Part shown: in pieces, positions 49,590 through 58,805 of the stretch
Position numbering within the stretch: position 1 is the first letter of the stretch
Layout: each line of letters starts with the position of its first letter
Assembly (NCBI GenBank): GCA_910579395.1
Contig: CAJTUC010000022.1
Coordinates: 1 to 64,000, forward strand
Origin: an uncultured Lachnospiraceae bacterium
GTDB lineage: Bacteria > Bacillota > Clostridia > Lachnospirales > Lachnospiraceae
Reading direction: 5' to 3'
DNA: 64,000 bases
Notes under the pieces: model-generated
Told to the model about the DNA's origin: nothing
Databases searched by the model: none
The model's input: the letters and a program-made list of their open reading frames with translations, nothing else
Translations under genes and position numbers: made by a program

Positions 49590-49956
49590 ATGTAAGGAGA
49601 AGGCAGAGGAAAGTTCCTTTACGCTTTCGCACCATGGCGTGAACCGTAGAAATTTTAAGTCTGCGTTCTTGGCAGACGAGCCTTTATCGAAACCTGACAG
49701 AATCGCATTTATGCGAATCTGTCGTGCGAAGAAGGTTCGCAAAGGGAACCGTAGAAAATCTAAGTCTGCGTTCTTGGCAGACTTAGAATTTCTCTTCGCA
49801 CTTTACAAATGTGAAAAATATGGTATACTGTATTGTAATTGCTTGAGACAAACAGGATGCCCGGCAGGGCTCCTTTCTATATGACAGATAAATGAAAAAC
49901 AGGTTGAAAATAAAATAATATTTGCATTTGCGATTGAATGATGCAGGGGACTATAT
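49590..49956. other. Gene-free 367-bp region before murA
   Basis: No gene is supported. It holds two direct repeats (49641-49677 and 49746-49782) within a three-way hairpin element, the murA promoter TTTACA (49802-49807), 16 nt, TATACT (49824-49829), and a leader of about 125 nt. Confidence 0.7.
49696..49801 (-). repeat. Three-way hairpin element in minus orientation (copy B1)
   Basis: Read on the minus strand: outer stem GTGCGAAG with CTTCGCAC (49794-49801 and 49724-49731). It encloses a long hairpin (AGAAATTCTAAGTCTGCC with its complement) and a second hairpin GGTTCC with GGAACC-type arms. The external hairpin at 49723-49696 pairs GACAGA with TCTGTC around CGC and GCG. It shares the AGAA-TTCTAAGTCTGC and GACAGAATCGC modules with the copy at 60667. 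Confidence 0.75.
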
Positions 49957-51249
49957 ATGGAACAATATGCGATTAAAGGTGGGAATCCGTTAGTCGGGGA
50001 AGTGGAGATTGGCGGTGCAAAAAATGCTGCGCTGGCGATTCTGGCCGCTGCCGTAATGACGGATGAGACTGTTTTGATAGAAAATGTACCGGATGTAAGA
50101 GATACCAATGTATTATTGCAGGCCATGGAAAGCATCGGCGTTATTGTAACGAAACTGGACAGACACACTGTCAAAGTCAATGCCTCTCAGGTTCACGACC
50201 TGGTGATTGAGGATGATTATATCAAAAAAATCAGAGCGTCCTATTATCTGATTGGTGCGCTTCTCGGGAAATATAAAAAGGCAGAAGTTGCGCTGCCCGG
50301 CGGGTGCAATATCGGACTTAGGCCAATTGACCAGCATATAAAAGGTTTTCGTGCGCTTGGGGCTAATGTCAGGATTGAACACGGTCTAATCATCACGGAA
50401 ACGGAGAAATTAGTAGGAAATCATATTTATATGGATGTTGTAACAGTCGGCGCAACCATTAATGTGATGATGGCATCTGTTATGGCTGAGGGGCAGACGA
50501 TTATCGAGAATGCGGCCAAAGAGCCTCATGTCGTAGACTTGGCCAATTTCCTGAACAGCATGGGAGCAAGTATTAAAGGTGCGGGCACGGATGTGATTAA
50601 GATTAAAGGCGTATCCAGACTGCATGGGACGGAATATACGATTATTCCGGATCAGATTGAAGCGGGCACTTTTATGTTTGCCGCAGCGGTAACGAAAGGC
50701 GATGTTACGGTAAAGAACGTCATACCAAAGCATTTGGAATCCATCAGCGCAAAACTGCTGGAAATCGGATGTGAGCTGGAGGAATCTGACGATGCCGTCA
50801 GAGTTGTTGCATCCAAACCGCTTGGACATACGCATGTAAAGACGCTGCCTTATCCGGGATTCCCGACAGACATGCAGCCGCAGATCACGGTCGCGCTTGG
50901 ACTCTCCGGCGGGACAAGCATTGTGACGGAAAGCATTTTTGAAAATCGTTTTAAATATGTCGATGAGCTTACCAGAATGGGAGCCAATATCAAAGTAGAG
51001 AGCAATACCGCAATTATCGATGGAGTCGAGAAGTATACCGGAGCAAGTATTTCTGCGCCTGACCTGCGGGCAGGAGCTGCGCTCGTTATTGCAGCGCTGG
51101 CGGCTGAAGGAACGACGACTATCGATGATATTCAGTATATTGAACGTGGCTATGAAGATTTTGATATCAAGCTGCAGTCATTAGGCGCACAGATTGAGAA
51201 AATCAGTTCGGAGAGAGATTTCCAGAAATTTAAATTAAAAGTTGTTTAA
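49957..51249 (+). CDS. murA: UDP-N-acetylglucosamine 1-carboxyvinyltransferase
   Basis: Cytoplasmic enzyme of 430 residues for the first committed step of peptidoglycan synthesis: phosphoenolpyruvate plus UDP-GlcNAc. Lys22 in GGAKNAAL and the catalytic Cys117 in PGGCNIGLRPIDQH are both present, so the enzyme should be fosfomycin-sensitive. Later motifs include PTDMQPQ and RAGAALVIAAL. Firmicutes often have two copies (MurAA and MurAB/MurZ); which one this is cannot be settled here. It has its own promoter at 49802. The gene ends 6 nt before the promoter of the SAM riboswitch. Confidence 0.96.
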   Translation: MEQYAIKGGNPLVGEVEIGGAKNAALAILAAAVMTDETVLIENVPDVRDTNVLLQAMESIGVIVTKLDRHTVKVNASQVHDLVIEDDYIKKIRASYYLIGALLGKYKKAEVALPGGCNIGLRPIDQHIKGFRALGANVRIEHGLIITETEKLVGNHIYMDVVTVGATINVMMASVMAEGQTIIENAAKEPHVVDLANFLNSMGASIKGAGTDVIKIKGVSRLHGTEYTIIPDQIEAGTFMFAAAVTKGDVTVKNVIPKHLESISAKLLEIGCELEESDDAVRVVASKPLGHTHVKTLPYPGFPTDMQPQITVALGLSGGTSIVTESIFENRFKYVDELTRMGANIKVESNTAIIDGVEKYTGASISAPDLRAGAALVIAALAAEGTTTIDDIQYIERGYEDFDIKLQSLGAQIEKISSERDFQKFKLKVV

Positions 51250-51255
51250 TTTCTA

Positions 51256-51284
51256 TTGACAGTACCATGCAATAGGTGTATGTT
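51256..51284 (+). promoter_or_regulatory. Promoter of the metK transcript
   Basis: TTGACA (51256-51261), a 17-nt spacer and TATGTT (51279-51284), about 50 nt upstream of the SAM riboswitch. Confidence 0.75.
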
Positions 51285-51335
51285 ATCATATAGATATGGG
51301 TATCATATAAATATGAAAATTTAATATTGTGTGTT

Positions 51336-51448
51336 CTCTTATTCAGAGTGGTGGAGATACAGAGGATCGATGAAACCACAGCAACCCCGTTATGGAAGGT
51401 GCTAACCTGAGCGAACAAACTGCCTTACGGCAGCTCGAACAATAAGAG
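51336..51448 (+). ncRNA. SAM-I (S-box) riboswitch
   Basis: P1 arms CTCTTATT (51336-51343) and AATAAGAG (51441-51448) enclose the conserved core: GAGTGGTGGAGA, then GATCGATGAAACCAC, GCAACC, AAGGTGCTAACCTGAGCGAA and a final GCTCGAA. When SAM binds, the P1 stem forms and the terminator downstream can fold, shutting off metK. Confidence 0.95.
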
Positions 51449-51470
51449 GATTTGATTATTGACTGTCAGG

Positions 51471-51500
51471 TCCGCTTATTTCAGATAAGCGGATTTTTTT
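51471..51500 (+). terminator. Riboswitch-controlled terminator before metK
   Basis: TCCGCTTAT (51471-51479) pairs exactly with ATAAGCGGA (51485-51493) and is followed by seven T. It is the expression platform of the SAM-I riboswitch. Confidence 0.92.
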
Positions 51501-51536
51501 GTACAGACAAAAGTAAAAAGAAAAAGGAGAAGAAAG

Positions 51537-52724
51537 ATGGAAAAAAGATTATTTACTTCCGAATCAGTAACCGAAGGCCATCCTGACAAAGTGTGCGATG
51601 CGATTTCCGACGCCATTCTGGATGCCTGCATGGAAAAAGATCCGATGAGCCGTGTTGCATGCGAGACAGCAACCTGTACAGGATTCGTTCTGGTAACAGG
51701 AGAGATTACCACAAACGCTTATGTGGATATTCAAAAAATCGTGCGCGATACCGTAAAAGAAATCGGCTACACGAAGTCAGAGTATGGATTTGACGGAAAC
51801 ACCTGTGCCGTTATGGTAGCAATCGACGAACAGTCAGCGGATATCGCGATGGGCGTTGACAAAGCATTGGAAGCAAAACGTCAGGAAATGTCCGAAGAAG
51901 AGATTGAAGCGACAGGCGCTGGCGATCAGGGTATGATGTTCGGTTATGCGACAAACGAAACCGAAGAATATATGCCTTATCCGATTTCCCTTGCGCACAA
52001 GCTGGCATTACAGCTGACCAAGGTTCGAAAAGACGGTACGCTGAGCTATTTAAGACCAGACGGTAAGAGTCAGGTATCCGTAGAATATGATGTGAACGGC
52101 AAGCCGGTAAGATTGGAGGCAGTCGTTTTATCGACACAGCATGATGCTGATGTGACACAGGAGCAGATTCATGAAGATATCAAAAAATATGTTTTCAATC
52201 CCGTGCTTCCGGCAGAACTGATCGATGCCGATACGAAGTTCTTCATCAATCCGACAGGACGCTTTGTAATCGGTGGTCCTCACGGCGATGCAGGTCTTAC
52301 AGGTCGTAAGATCATCGTAGATACATATGGCGGTTATGCGCGTCACGGCGGCGGTGCATTCTCCGGAAAAGACTGCACAAAGGTTGATCGTTCCGCAGCA
52401 TATGCGGCACGTTACGTTGCAAAGAATATCGTGGCAGCAGGCCTTGCAGAGAAATGTGAGATTCAGTTGTCTTATGCAATCGGTGTAGCACATCCGACTT
52501 CCGTTATGGTAGATACCTTCGGCACCGGAAAAGTATCCGACGAAAAGCTTGTGGAAATCGTCCGCGAGCAGTTCGACCTTCGCCCGGCGGGTATCATCAA
52601 AATGCTCGATTTACGCCGCCCGATTTACAAGCAGACTGCAGCTTACGGACATTTTGGACGTAACGATCTGAATCTGCCTTGGGAGAAACTCGACAAGGTG
52701 GATGTTCTGAAGAAATACCTTTAA
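51537..52724 (+). CDS. metK: S-adenosylmethionine synthetase
   Basis: Enzyme of 395 residues making SAM from methionine and ATP. The N-terminal SESVTEGHPDKVCDAISDA has the ATP-binding His15 and Asp17, GAGDQGMMFGYA is the second signature, and GGGAFSGKDCTKVDRSAAY the third. AAAAGGAG lies about 10 nt before the ATG. It is the only gene under the SAM-I riboswitch and ends in its own terminator, so it is feedback-controlled by its product. Confidence 0.98.
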   Translation: MEKRLFTSESVTEGHPDKVCDAISDAILDACMEKDPMSRVACETATCTGFVLVTGEITTNAYVDIQKIVRDTVKEIGYTKSEYGFDGNTCAVMVAIDEQSADIAMGVDKALEAKRQEMSEEEIEATGAGDQGMMFGYATNETEEYMPYPISLAHKLALQLTKVRKDGTLSYLRPDGKSQVSVEYDVNGKPVRLEAVVLSTQHDADVTQEQIHEDIKKYVFNPVLPAELIDADTKFFINPTGRFVIGGPHGDAGLTGRKIIVDTYGGYARHGGGAFSGKDCTKVDRSAAYAARYVAKNIVAAGLAEKCEIQLSYAIGVAHPTSVMVDTFGTGKVSDEKLVEIVREQFDLRPAGIIKMLDLRRPIYKQTAAYGHFGRNDLNLPWEKLDKVDVLKKYL

Positions 52725-52732
52725 TGATATTT

Positions 52733-52771
52733 AAAGCGGTTCGGAGAAAATTGTCTTCGAGCCGCTTTTTT
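52733..52771 (+). terminator. Terminator of metK
   Basis: AAAGCGG (52733-52739) pairs with CCGCTTT (52762-52768), with inner TTCG/CGA contacts, and is followed by a T run to 52771. Confidence 0.85.
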
Positions 52772-52897
52772 GGTGCAAGGATAGAGAGGTAAAATTTGAG
52801 AATAAGCCTTATAATGATAAAGACAAATTTTTGTCTGCAAAGCACAATATGAGGTATGGATACCCATTGCAAAGAAAAAGGCATAACGGGGGAACTT

Positions 52898-53230
52898 ATG
52901 GACGAGAAATTTAATATGTTTCCGGAAACGGTTGATAAGCGTTTCCGTAGCTTTGCAAGCCAAATCAACGAGTATCTGACAGAGAACGGGTAAGTGTGAT
53001 ATAAAACTACAAAAAAGCGGATATGCTGCGTCCTATGTGTTGAATAGCAGCAAAAAGACTTTAGCAACATTCGTATCCCGAAAAACGGGAATGAAACTTC
53101 GCATTTATCCCGAACATATACAAGAATACCAGAGCTTTCTTGATACACTGCCCGAGAAGGTAAAAAGGAAATCAATCCATACATAAAGCAGTTTTTAGAG
53201 AAAGAATTGCGGGCAGGTGCAGCGTTATAA
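52898..53230 (+). pseudogene. Decayed small protein gene with at least two frame breaks
   Basis: Translation from ATG 52898 (preceded by GGGGGAA) gives MDEKFNMFPETVDKRFRSF and ends at TAA 52991. One frame over, the text continues sensibly (SGYAASYVLNSSKKTLATF, then KTGMKLRIYPEHIQEYQ) until about 53163, and a third frame gives NPYIKQFLEKELRAG to TAA 53228. One extra base near 52991 explains the first break. The second could be a one-base change or a larger internal deletion. I do not recognise a named function. The remnant sits between the metK terminator and the convergent M32 gene. Confidence 0.75.
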
Positions 53231-53287
53231 AACTTTCCTTGCGAGCAAGGGGAAGTGATGGAGACGATTGCGGACAAAATCATATTT

Positions 53288-53323
53288 CAGGCTGGTTTAG
53301 TAGAGGCTAAATCAGCCTGAAAA
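53288..53323. terminator. Strong hairpin downstream of the M32 carboxypeptidase gene
   Basis: TTCAGGCTG pairs with CAGCCTGAA, extended by TTTAG with CTAAA. It lies just beyond the stop codon of the convergent M32 gene. It has no good T run on either side, so its efficiency is doubtful. Confidence 0.5.
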
Positions 53324-53358
53324 CATCATATGACATGAATATTTACGATAATACTATC

Positions 53359-54858
53359 TTAAAGCCCATAAATTTCTGTATATTTCGCCTTAAAGTATCG
53401 GATCAATGGCTCTGCAGAGACTTCTTTACCACATACCGCAGCAATCACTTCTTTTGGTTTCCGTGTGCTGCCATACCAGTGAATCTTCTGATTCAGCCAT
53501 TTGGTAATCTCGCCGATTTTTCCGTTCCGAAGCAGTTCATCTGCATCGCCGAGCTCTTCCTGAAGCGCATCGAGCAGCATTCCGTCATAAATACTTCCCA
53601 GAAGATAAGAGGGAAAATACCCGAAAGAGCCATCTGACCAGTGCATGTCCTGTAAGATACCCTCAGCGCTGTTGGAAGGTGTGATCTGCAGGTATTCCTG
53701 CATCTTCCGGTTCCAAAGTGCCGGGAGCTCATCGACCGGAACCTGCTCTCTGAAAATTGCTTTTTCCATTTCGTAGCGCAGGATAATGTGGAAACAGTAG
53801 GTCACTTCGTCCGCATTTACGCGGATAAAGCTGTTCTTCACATGGTTGATCTCCCGGTAGAAATCTTCCAGAGGAATCTCCTGAAAAGGTGGCAGCAATT
53901 CGCCCAGCTTATCGTAAATGGGAATCCAGAAATTCTTATTTCTGCCCAGAATGTTTTCATAAAACCGGGACTGGCTCTCATGAAGGCCCATATAGCGGCA
54001 GCTTCCGGCAGTCGTGTTGTCATATTCCGGATTGACGTTCTGCTCGAAAATGCCGTGTCCGCCTTCGTGAATGGCGGAGAAAATGGAACTTAAAGGATCG
54101 TGTTCGTAATAATGATTTGTCACCCGCACATCCTTTGAAGAAAAATTCAGGGTAAAGGGATGCTCTGTCTCCCCAACGCTTCCGGCGTCTTTCCGAAAAC
54201 CGATATAATCAAGCAGCATATCCTGTACTTTCTTTTGTCCGTTCGGATCAAAATATCCGCTAAAAGCCGGATTTTCCGGTTTTTGTTTTCCGAGAATCGC
54301 TTTTACCAGAGGAATCAGTTCCCTTTTCAAATCTTCGAACAGCGCGTCTATCGTAGCAGAATCCATATCCTCTTCGTACTGGTCAAGGAGTGCGTCGTAC
54401 ACTTCCTTTCCGGGGTCGGTGTAACCGGTCATTTCTCTGGTCAGCTCGATGATTTTCTGAAGATGGGGAGCAAACAGGCTAAAGTCTGACTTGTCCTTTG
54501 CTTCCTCCCAAACGATACCGGCCTGCGCCTGGGTCTGCACGAAAGTATTGTAAAGATCTGCCGGAATCCTTTTGTTTCGGTCGTAATCTTTCTTCATATA
54601 TTTGACAATATATTGCCAGGTATCCGTGAGCTCTTCAAATTCCACTGGCTCTGCCAATCCGGCCAGCATCTCGCCGAGCCGTTCGGAAGTGGACATGGCG
54701 AAATGTTCTGACGAAAAATGGGTCAGGGCGTCCACATGTCCGGCCTGCCCCATTTTTGGCGTGACCGTTTTCATATCCCAGTACAGCAGCGTGATCACAT
54801 GCTCGTATTGGTTCATTTTGTTCAGATAATCCTGAAACTCTTCGAATAGTTTGCTCAT
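53359..54858 (-). CDS. M32 family metallocarboxypeptidase
   Basis: Cytoplasmic zinc carboxypeptidase of 499 residues, thermostable-carboxypeptidase (Taq/Pfu) type. The HExxH motif is AIHEGGHGIFEQ (His264, Glu265, His268) and the third ligand is Glu294 in GLHESQSRFYEN. The whole length is the helical single-domain fold of the family, so it should trim a broad range of C-terminal residues from peptides. AAAGGACAAGAAC precedes the ATG. Its promoter (TTTACA, 17 nt, TATAAT on the minus strand) lies at 54946-54918. It stands alone between metK and dnaE. Confidence 0.96.
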   Translation of the reverse strand: MSKLFEEFQDYLNKMNQYEHVITLLYWDMKTVTPKMGQAGHVDALTHFSSEHFAMSTSERLGEMLAGLAEPVEFEELTDTWQYIVKYMKKDYDRNKRIPADLYNTFVQTQAQAGIVWEEAKDKSDFSLFAPHLQKIIELTREMTGYTDPGKEVYDALLDQYEEDMDSATIDALFEDLKRELIPLVKAILGKQKPENPAFSGYFDPNGQKKVQDMLLDYIGFRKDAGSVGETEHPFTLNFSSKDVRVTNHYYEHDPLSSIFSAIHEGGHGIFEQNVNPEYDNTTAGSCRYMGLHESQSRFYENILGRNKNFWIPIYDKLGELLPPFQEIPLEDFYREINHVKNSFIRVNADEVTYCFHIILRYEMEKAIFREQVPVDELPALWNRKMQEYLQITPSNSAEGILQDMHWSDGSFGYFPSYLLGSIYDGMLLDALQEELGDADELLRNGKIGEITKWLNQKIHWYGSTRKPKEVIAAVCGKEVSAEPLIRYFKAKYTEIYGL

Positions 54859-55255
54859 GTTCTTGTCCTTTCTTGTCGTTCTGTTTTTGTTGGATGTTTC
54901 ATACTTTTCATGTAATTATTATAACGAATCGGCAAAGAAGTGTAAAGTTATCATCAGACATTACTTCTACCGGATATAGACCGGATATGGAGCCTATCGG
55001 AATCAAAGAGGATTTGCCGAAAGACATATCCTTTTTCGGAAGAATATTGTATAATAAACCCAAGACTTATAAGCTTGGGTTACAAGAATTACTTTGTAAT
55101 TCTGGCAGGTGTGCTGATGGGGTGGGAAAAGAACTGGAACTGATGAACAGGAGTCGCAGAAGCTGATGGATTATGCACTGCAGGGCAGACTGGACTGACT
55201 GGCTTCTGGCAGAACGAATGAGATACAATCTAATAAATAGACGAGAGGTTTCTAT
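54859..55255. other. Gene-free 397-bp divergent region before dnaE
   Basis: It contains the minus-strand promoter of the M32 gene, a plus-strand TATAAT (55050-55055) likely serving dnaE, a hairpin AACCCAAG (55057-55064) with CTTGGGTT (55074-55081), and a triloop hairpin AGAATTAC, TTT, GTAATTCT (55085-55103). No coding sequence is supported between 55104 and 55255, which would be a long dnaE leader. Confidence 0.65.
54918..54946 (-). promoter_or_regulatory. Promoter of the M32 carboxypeptidase gene
   Basis: On the minus strand, TTTACA (54946-54941), a 17-nt spacer and a perfect TATAAT (54923-54918), about 60 nt before the start codon. Confidence 0.75.
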
Positions 55256-58200
55256 ATGGCTTTTACACATTTGCACGTCCATACGGAATACAGCCTGCTG
55301 GACGGCTCGAACAAAATCAAAGAGTATGTTAAACGGGTCAAAGAACTCGGCATGGACAGCGCGGCGATCACGGACCACGGTGTCATGTACGGTGTTATCG
55401 ATTTTTATAAGGCGGCCAAAGAAGTGGGTATCAAGCCTATCTTAGGCTGTGAGGTCTATGTTGCACCGAATTCCCGTTTCGATAAGGAACTGGTCGGCGG
55501 AGAGGACAGATATTATCACCTCGTTCTTTTGGCAGAAAATAATGTCGGTTATGAAAACCTGACGAAAATCGTCAGCCGCGGCCATACGGAGGGTTATTAT
55601 TACAGGCCCCGTGTGGATATGGAAGTGCTGCGGGAATTTCATGAGGGCATTATCGCACTTTCTGCCTGCCTGGCGGGCGAGGTGCAGCGTTATATCCAGA
55701 AAGGAATGCTGGAGGAAGCAAAGAAGTCTGCCCGAAAATATGAGGAATGCTTTGGGAAGGGAAACTTTTTTCTGGAACTGCAGGACCACGGTATTCCGGC
55801 TCAGAAAACCGTTAATACCGCACTGCTCAATATGAGCAGGGAGCTGGATATTCCGCTAGTCGCGACCAATGATGTTCATTATACCTATGCGGAGGACGAA
55901 AAGTCCCACGATATCCTGCTTTGTTTACAGACGGGAAAAAAGCTGGCGGATGAGGACAGGCTGCGTTATGTGGGCGGACAGTATTATGTGAAAAGCGAAG
56001 AAGAGATGAAAGGGCTTTTTCCGTACGCATGGGAAGCGGTGGAGAATACACAGCGGATTGCGGACCGGTGTAACGTGGAAATCGAGTTCGGCGTTTATAA
56101 GGTGCCTCATTACGAAGTGCCGGAAGGTCATGACTCGTGGAGTTATCTGAATAAGTTATGCGCGGAGGGGCTTGCAAAGCGGTATCCGGAGGATGACGGA
56201 ACGCTGCGGGAGCGGATGGATTACGAATTGGATATCATTCATACGATGGGTTTCGTGGATTATTTTCTCATCGTATGGGATTATATTAATTATTGCAGGG
56301 AAAACGGTATCGCGGTGGGGCCCGGGCGCGGTTCGGCGGCCGGGAGCATCGTTTCCTATTGTCTGCGGATCACGGATATAGACCCGATCAAATACAGCCT
56401 TCTGTTCGAGCGCTTTCTGAATCCGGAGCGTGTTTCCATGCCGGATATCGACGTGGATTTCTGTTTCGAGCGCAGGCAGGAAGTCATCGATTATGTGGGC
56501 AGAAAATACGGTTCGGATAAAGTGGTACAGATCGTGACCTTCGGTACGATGGCGGCGAAAGCTGTTATCCGCGATGTAGGGCGCGTCATGGATCTGCCCT
56601 ATGCGTATGTGGATTCGATTGCCAAGATGGTGCCGAAAGAATTGAATATCACCATCGACAAGGCGCTGGAAATGAATCCCGAATTTAAAAAATTATATAT
56701 GGAAGAAGAACAGGTTCATGAACTGGTCGATATGTCAAGGCGTCTGGAAGGACTGCCCCGGCATACTTCTACTCATGCGGCGGGCGTGGTCATCTGTCCT
56801 GCGGCTGCAGAAAACTATGTGCCCTTATCGAGGGGCGCGGACGGTTCCATTAATACGCAGTTCACAATGACGACAATTGAGGAGCTGGGTCTTTTGAAAA
56901 TGGATTTCCTTGGCCTGCGTACACTGACCGTTATTCAGAATGCCGCTTCCATGGTGGAAAAAAATAAGGGCATTCATATCGATATCGACAACATCGACTA
57001 TAATGACCCCGCGGTGCTCGCATCGATCGGAACCGGACGGACGGACGGCGTGTTCCAGCTTGAAAGCGGCGGGATGAAGAACTTTATGAAGGAGTTGAAA
57101 CCTCAGAGTCTGGAAGATGTCATCGCGGGTATTTCCCTGTATCGTCCGGGCCCGATGGATTTCATTCCCAAATACATCAAAGGAAAGAACAACCCGGATT
57201 CCATTACCTATGACTGCCCGCAGCTGGAGCCGATTCTGGAGCCGACCTATGGCTGTATCGTCTATCAGGAACAGGTCATGCAGATCGTGCGGGAACTGGG
57301 CGGCTATACGATGGGCCGAAGCGACCTTGTGCGGCGTGCCATGAGTAAAAAGAAGCAGTATGTTATGGAACAGGAGCGGAAGAACTTCACCTACGGAAAT
57401 GAAGCGGAAGGCGTGCCGGGCTGCGTGGCAAACGGCATCAGCGCGCAGGTGGCGGATCATATTTACGATACGATGATGGATTTTGCCAAGTATGCTTTTA
57501 ATAAATCGCATGCGGCCTGTTATGCGGTCGTTGCTTACCAGACGGCCTATCTGAAATATTATTATCCGATCGAGTTCATGGCGGCACTGCTCACCTCGGT
57601 TGTCGATAATTCCGGCAAAGTTTCGGAATATATCATGGTGTGCCGGAGTATGGGAATCGAAATTCTTCCGCCGGATATCAACGAAGGAGAAATCGGCTTT
57701 TCCGTATCGGGTAATTCCATCCGTTATGCGCTGACGGCAATCAAAAGCGTGGGAAGACCGGTTATCGAGATGGTCGTGGAGGAGCGGAAACAGAGGGGGC
57801 CTTATACGAATCTGAAAGATTTTATTTCCCGGTTGGCTGACAAGGAAGTGAACAAGCGCGCCATTGAGAATTTTATAAAAGCCGGCGCGATGGACAGCCT
57901 GGGAGGCACAAGAAAGCAGTTCATGAGCGTTTATGTGCAGATTCTGGAGAGCATTCATCAGGATAAAAAGAACAATATGGCAGGGCAGATTTCTCTTTTT
58001 GATATTGCGGACGAAACGGAAAAGGAGAATTACGAGATCAAACTGCCCGATGTGGGCGAATATTCCAAAGAGATGAGACTGAGTTTTGAAAAAGAAGTGC
58101 TCGGCATCTATATCAGCGGTCATCCGCTGGAGGAATATCAGGAAATCTGGCAGAAAAATATCACCAACAAGACATCGGACTTTTTGCTGGATGAAGAAAC

Positions 58201-58705
58201 TGACACAACTGTCGTAAAAGATGGACAGTCTGCCGTGATCGGCGGCATTATTTCGGATAAAAGGCTGAAATATACGAAGAATGAAAAGGTCATGTCCTTT
58301 TTGCTGATAGAGGATTTGCTCGGTACTGTGGAAGTCATCGTTTTTCCGAGAGATTATGAAAAATTTTCGGATAAATTGATCGAAGATAAAAAAGTGTTTA
58401 TCAAAGGCCGGGTCTCCGTGGAGGATGAAAAGGACGCGAAGCTGATCTGCGAAAAAATTACGGCCTTTGAAGAGATGCCCAAAAAGCTGTGGATTAAATT
58501 TCCGAACAAGGAAACGTTCGAAGAAAAAGAAGCGGAGCTGATGGCATCGCTGCGGGATTCGGAAGGAGTTGACAGTGTTGTCATTTATATTGAAAGCCCG
58601 AAAGCAATGAAGACGCTGCCGCCGAACCAGAATGTGAATGCAGACAGCGGACTGATCGACAGGCTGGAATCTCTTTACGGAAAAGAAAATATCAGAGTCG
58701 TCTAA
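55256..58705 (+). CDS. dnaE: DNA polymerase III alpha subunit (DnaE)
   Basis: Replicative-type polymerase of 1149 residues. The PHP domain at the N-terminus begins FTHLHVHTEYSLLDG with intact His residues. The palm has GPGRGSAAGS and PDIDVDFCFERRQEVI (the catalytic Asp pair), then a fingers domain, the helix-hairpin-helix region and a C-terminal OB fold (about 1000-1090). It is a DnaE, not PolC: there is no exonuclease insert. In Firmicutes, DnaE extends primers and cooperates with PolC. The start at 55256 follows GAGAGG by about 9 nt. The next gene is pfkA, as in many related genomes. Confidence 0.97.
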   Translation: MAFTHLHVHTEYSLLDGSNKIKEYVKRVKELGMDSAAITDHGVMYGVIDFYKAAKEVGIKPILGCEVYVAPNSRFDKELVGGEDRYYHLVLLAENNVGYENLTKIVSRGHTEGYYYRPRVDMEVLREFHEGIIALSACLAGEVQRYIQKGMLEEAKKSARKYEECFGKGNFFLELQDHGIPAQKTVNTALLNMSRELDIPLVATNDVHYTYAEDEKSHDILLCLQTGKKLADEDRLRYVGGQYYVKSEEEMKGLFPYAWEAVENTQRIADRCNVEIEFGVYKVPHYEVPEGHDSWSYLNKLCAEGLAKRYPEDDGTLRERMDYELDIIHTMGFVDYFLIVWDYINYCRENGIAVGPGRGSAAGSIVSYCLRITDIDPIKYSLLFERFLNPERVSMPDIDVDFCFERRQEVIDYVGRKYGSDKVVQIVTFGTMAAKAVIRDVGRVMDLPYAYVDSIAKMVPKELNITIDKALEMNPEFKKLYMEEEQVHELVDMSRRLEGLPRHTSTHAAGVVICPAAAENYVPLSRGADGSINTQFTMTTIEELGLLKMDFLGLRTLTVIQNAASMVEKNKGIHIDIDNIDYNDPAVLASIGTGRTDGVFQLESGGMKNFMKELKPQSLEDVIAGISLYRPGPMDFIPKYIKGKNNPDSITYDCPQLEPILEPTYGCIVYQEQVMQIVRELGGYTMGRSDLVRRAMSKKKQYVMEQERKNFTYGNEAEGVPGCVANGISAQVADHIYDTMMDFAKYAFNKSHAACYAVVAYQTAYLKYYYPIEFMAALLTSVVDNSGKVSEYIMVCRSMGIEILPPDINEGEIGFSVSGNSIRYALTAIKSVGRPVIEMVVEERKQRGPYTNLKDFISRLADKEVNKRAIENFIKAGAMDSLGGTRKQFMSVYVQILESIHQDKKNNMAGQISLFDIADETEKENYEIKLPDVGEYSKEMRLSFEKEVLGIYISGHPLEEYQEIWQKNITNKTSDFLLDEETDTTVVKDGQSAVIGGIISDKRLKYTKNEKVMSFLLIEDLLGTVEVIVFPRDYEKFSDKLIEDKKVFIKGRVSVEDEKDAKLICEKITAFEEMPKKLWIKFPNKETFEEKEAELMASLRDSEGVDSVVIYIESPKAMKTLPPNQNVNADSGLIDRLESLYGKENIRVV

Positions 58706-58711
58706 AAAAGA

Positions 58712-58740
58712 TTGAAAACCACTTTTAATTGGGGTAAAAT
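58712..58740 (+). promoter_or_regulatory. Promoter of pfkA
   Basis: TTGAAA (58712-58717), a 17-nt spacer and TAAAAT (58735-58740), about 65 nt before the start codon. Confidence 0.75.
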
Positions 58741-58805
58741 GGAAACGGTCAATACTTCGTGTATTCAGTGAGGAATCGTCTAAGAGGCGTATTGGAGGTA
58801 TGAAC

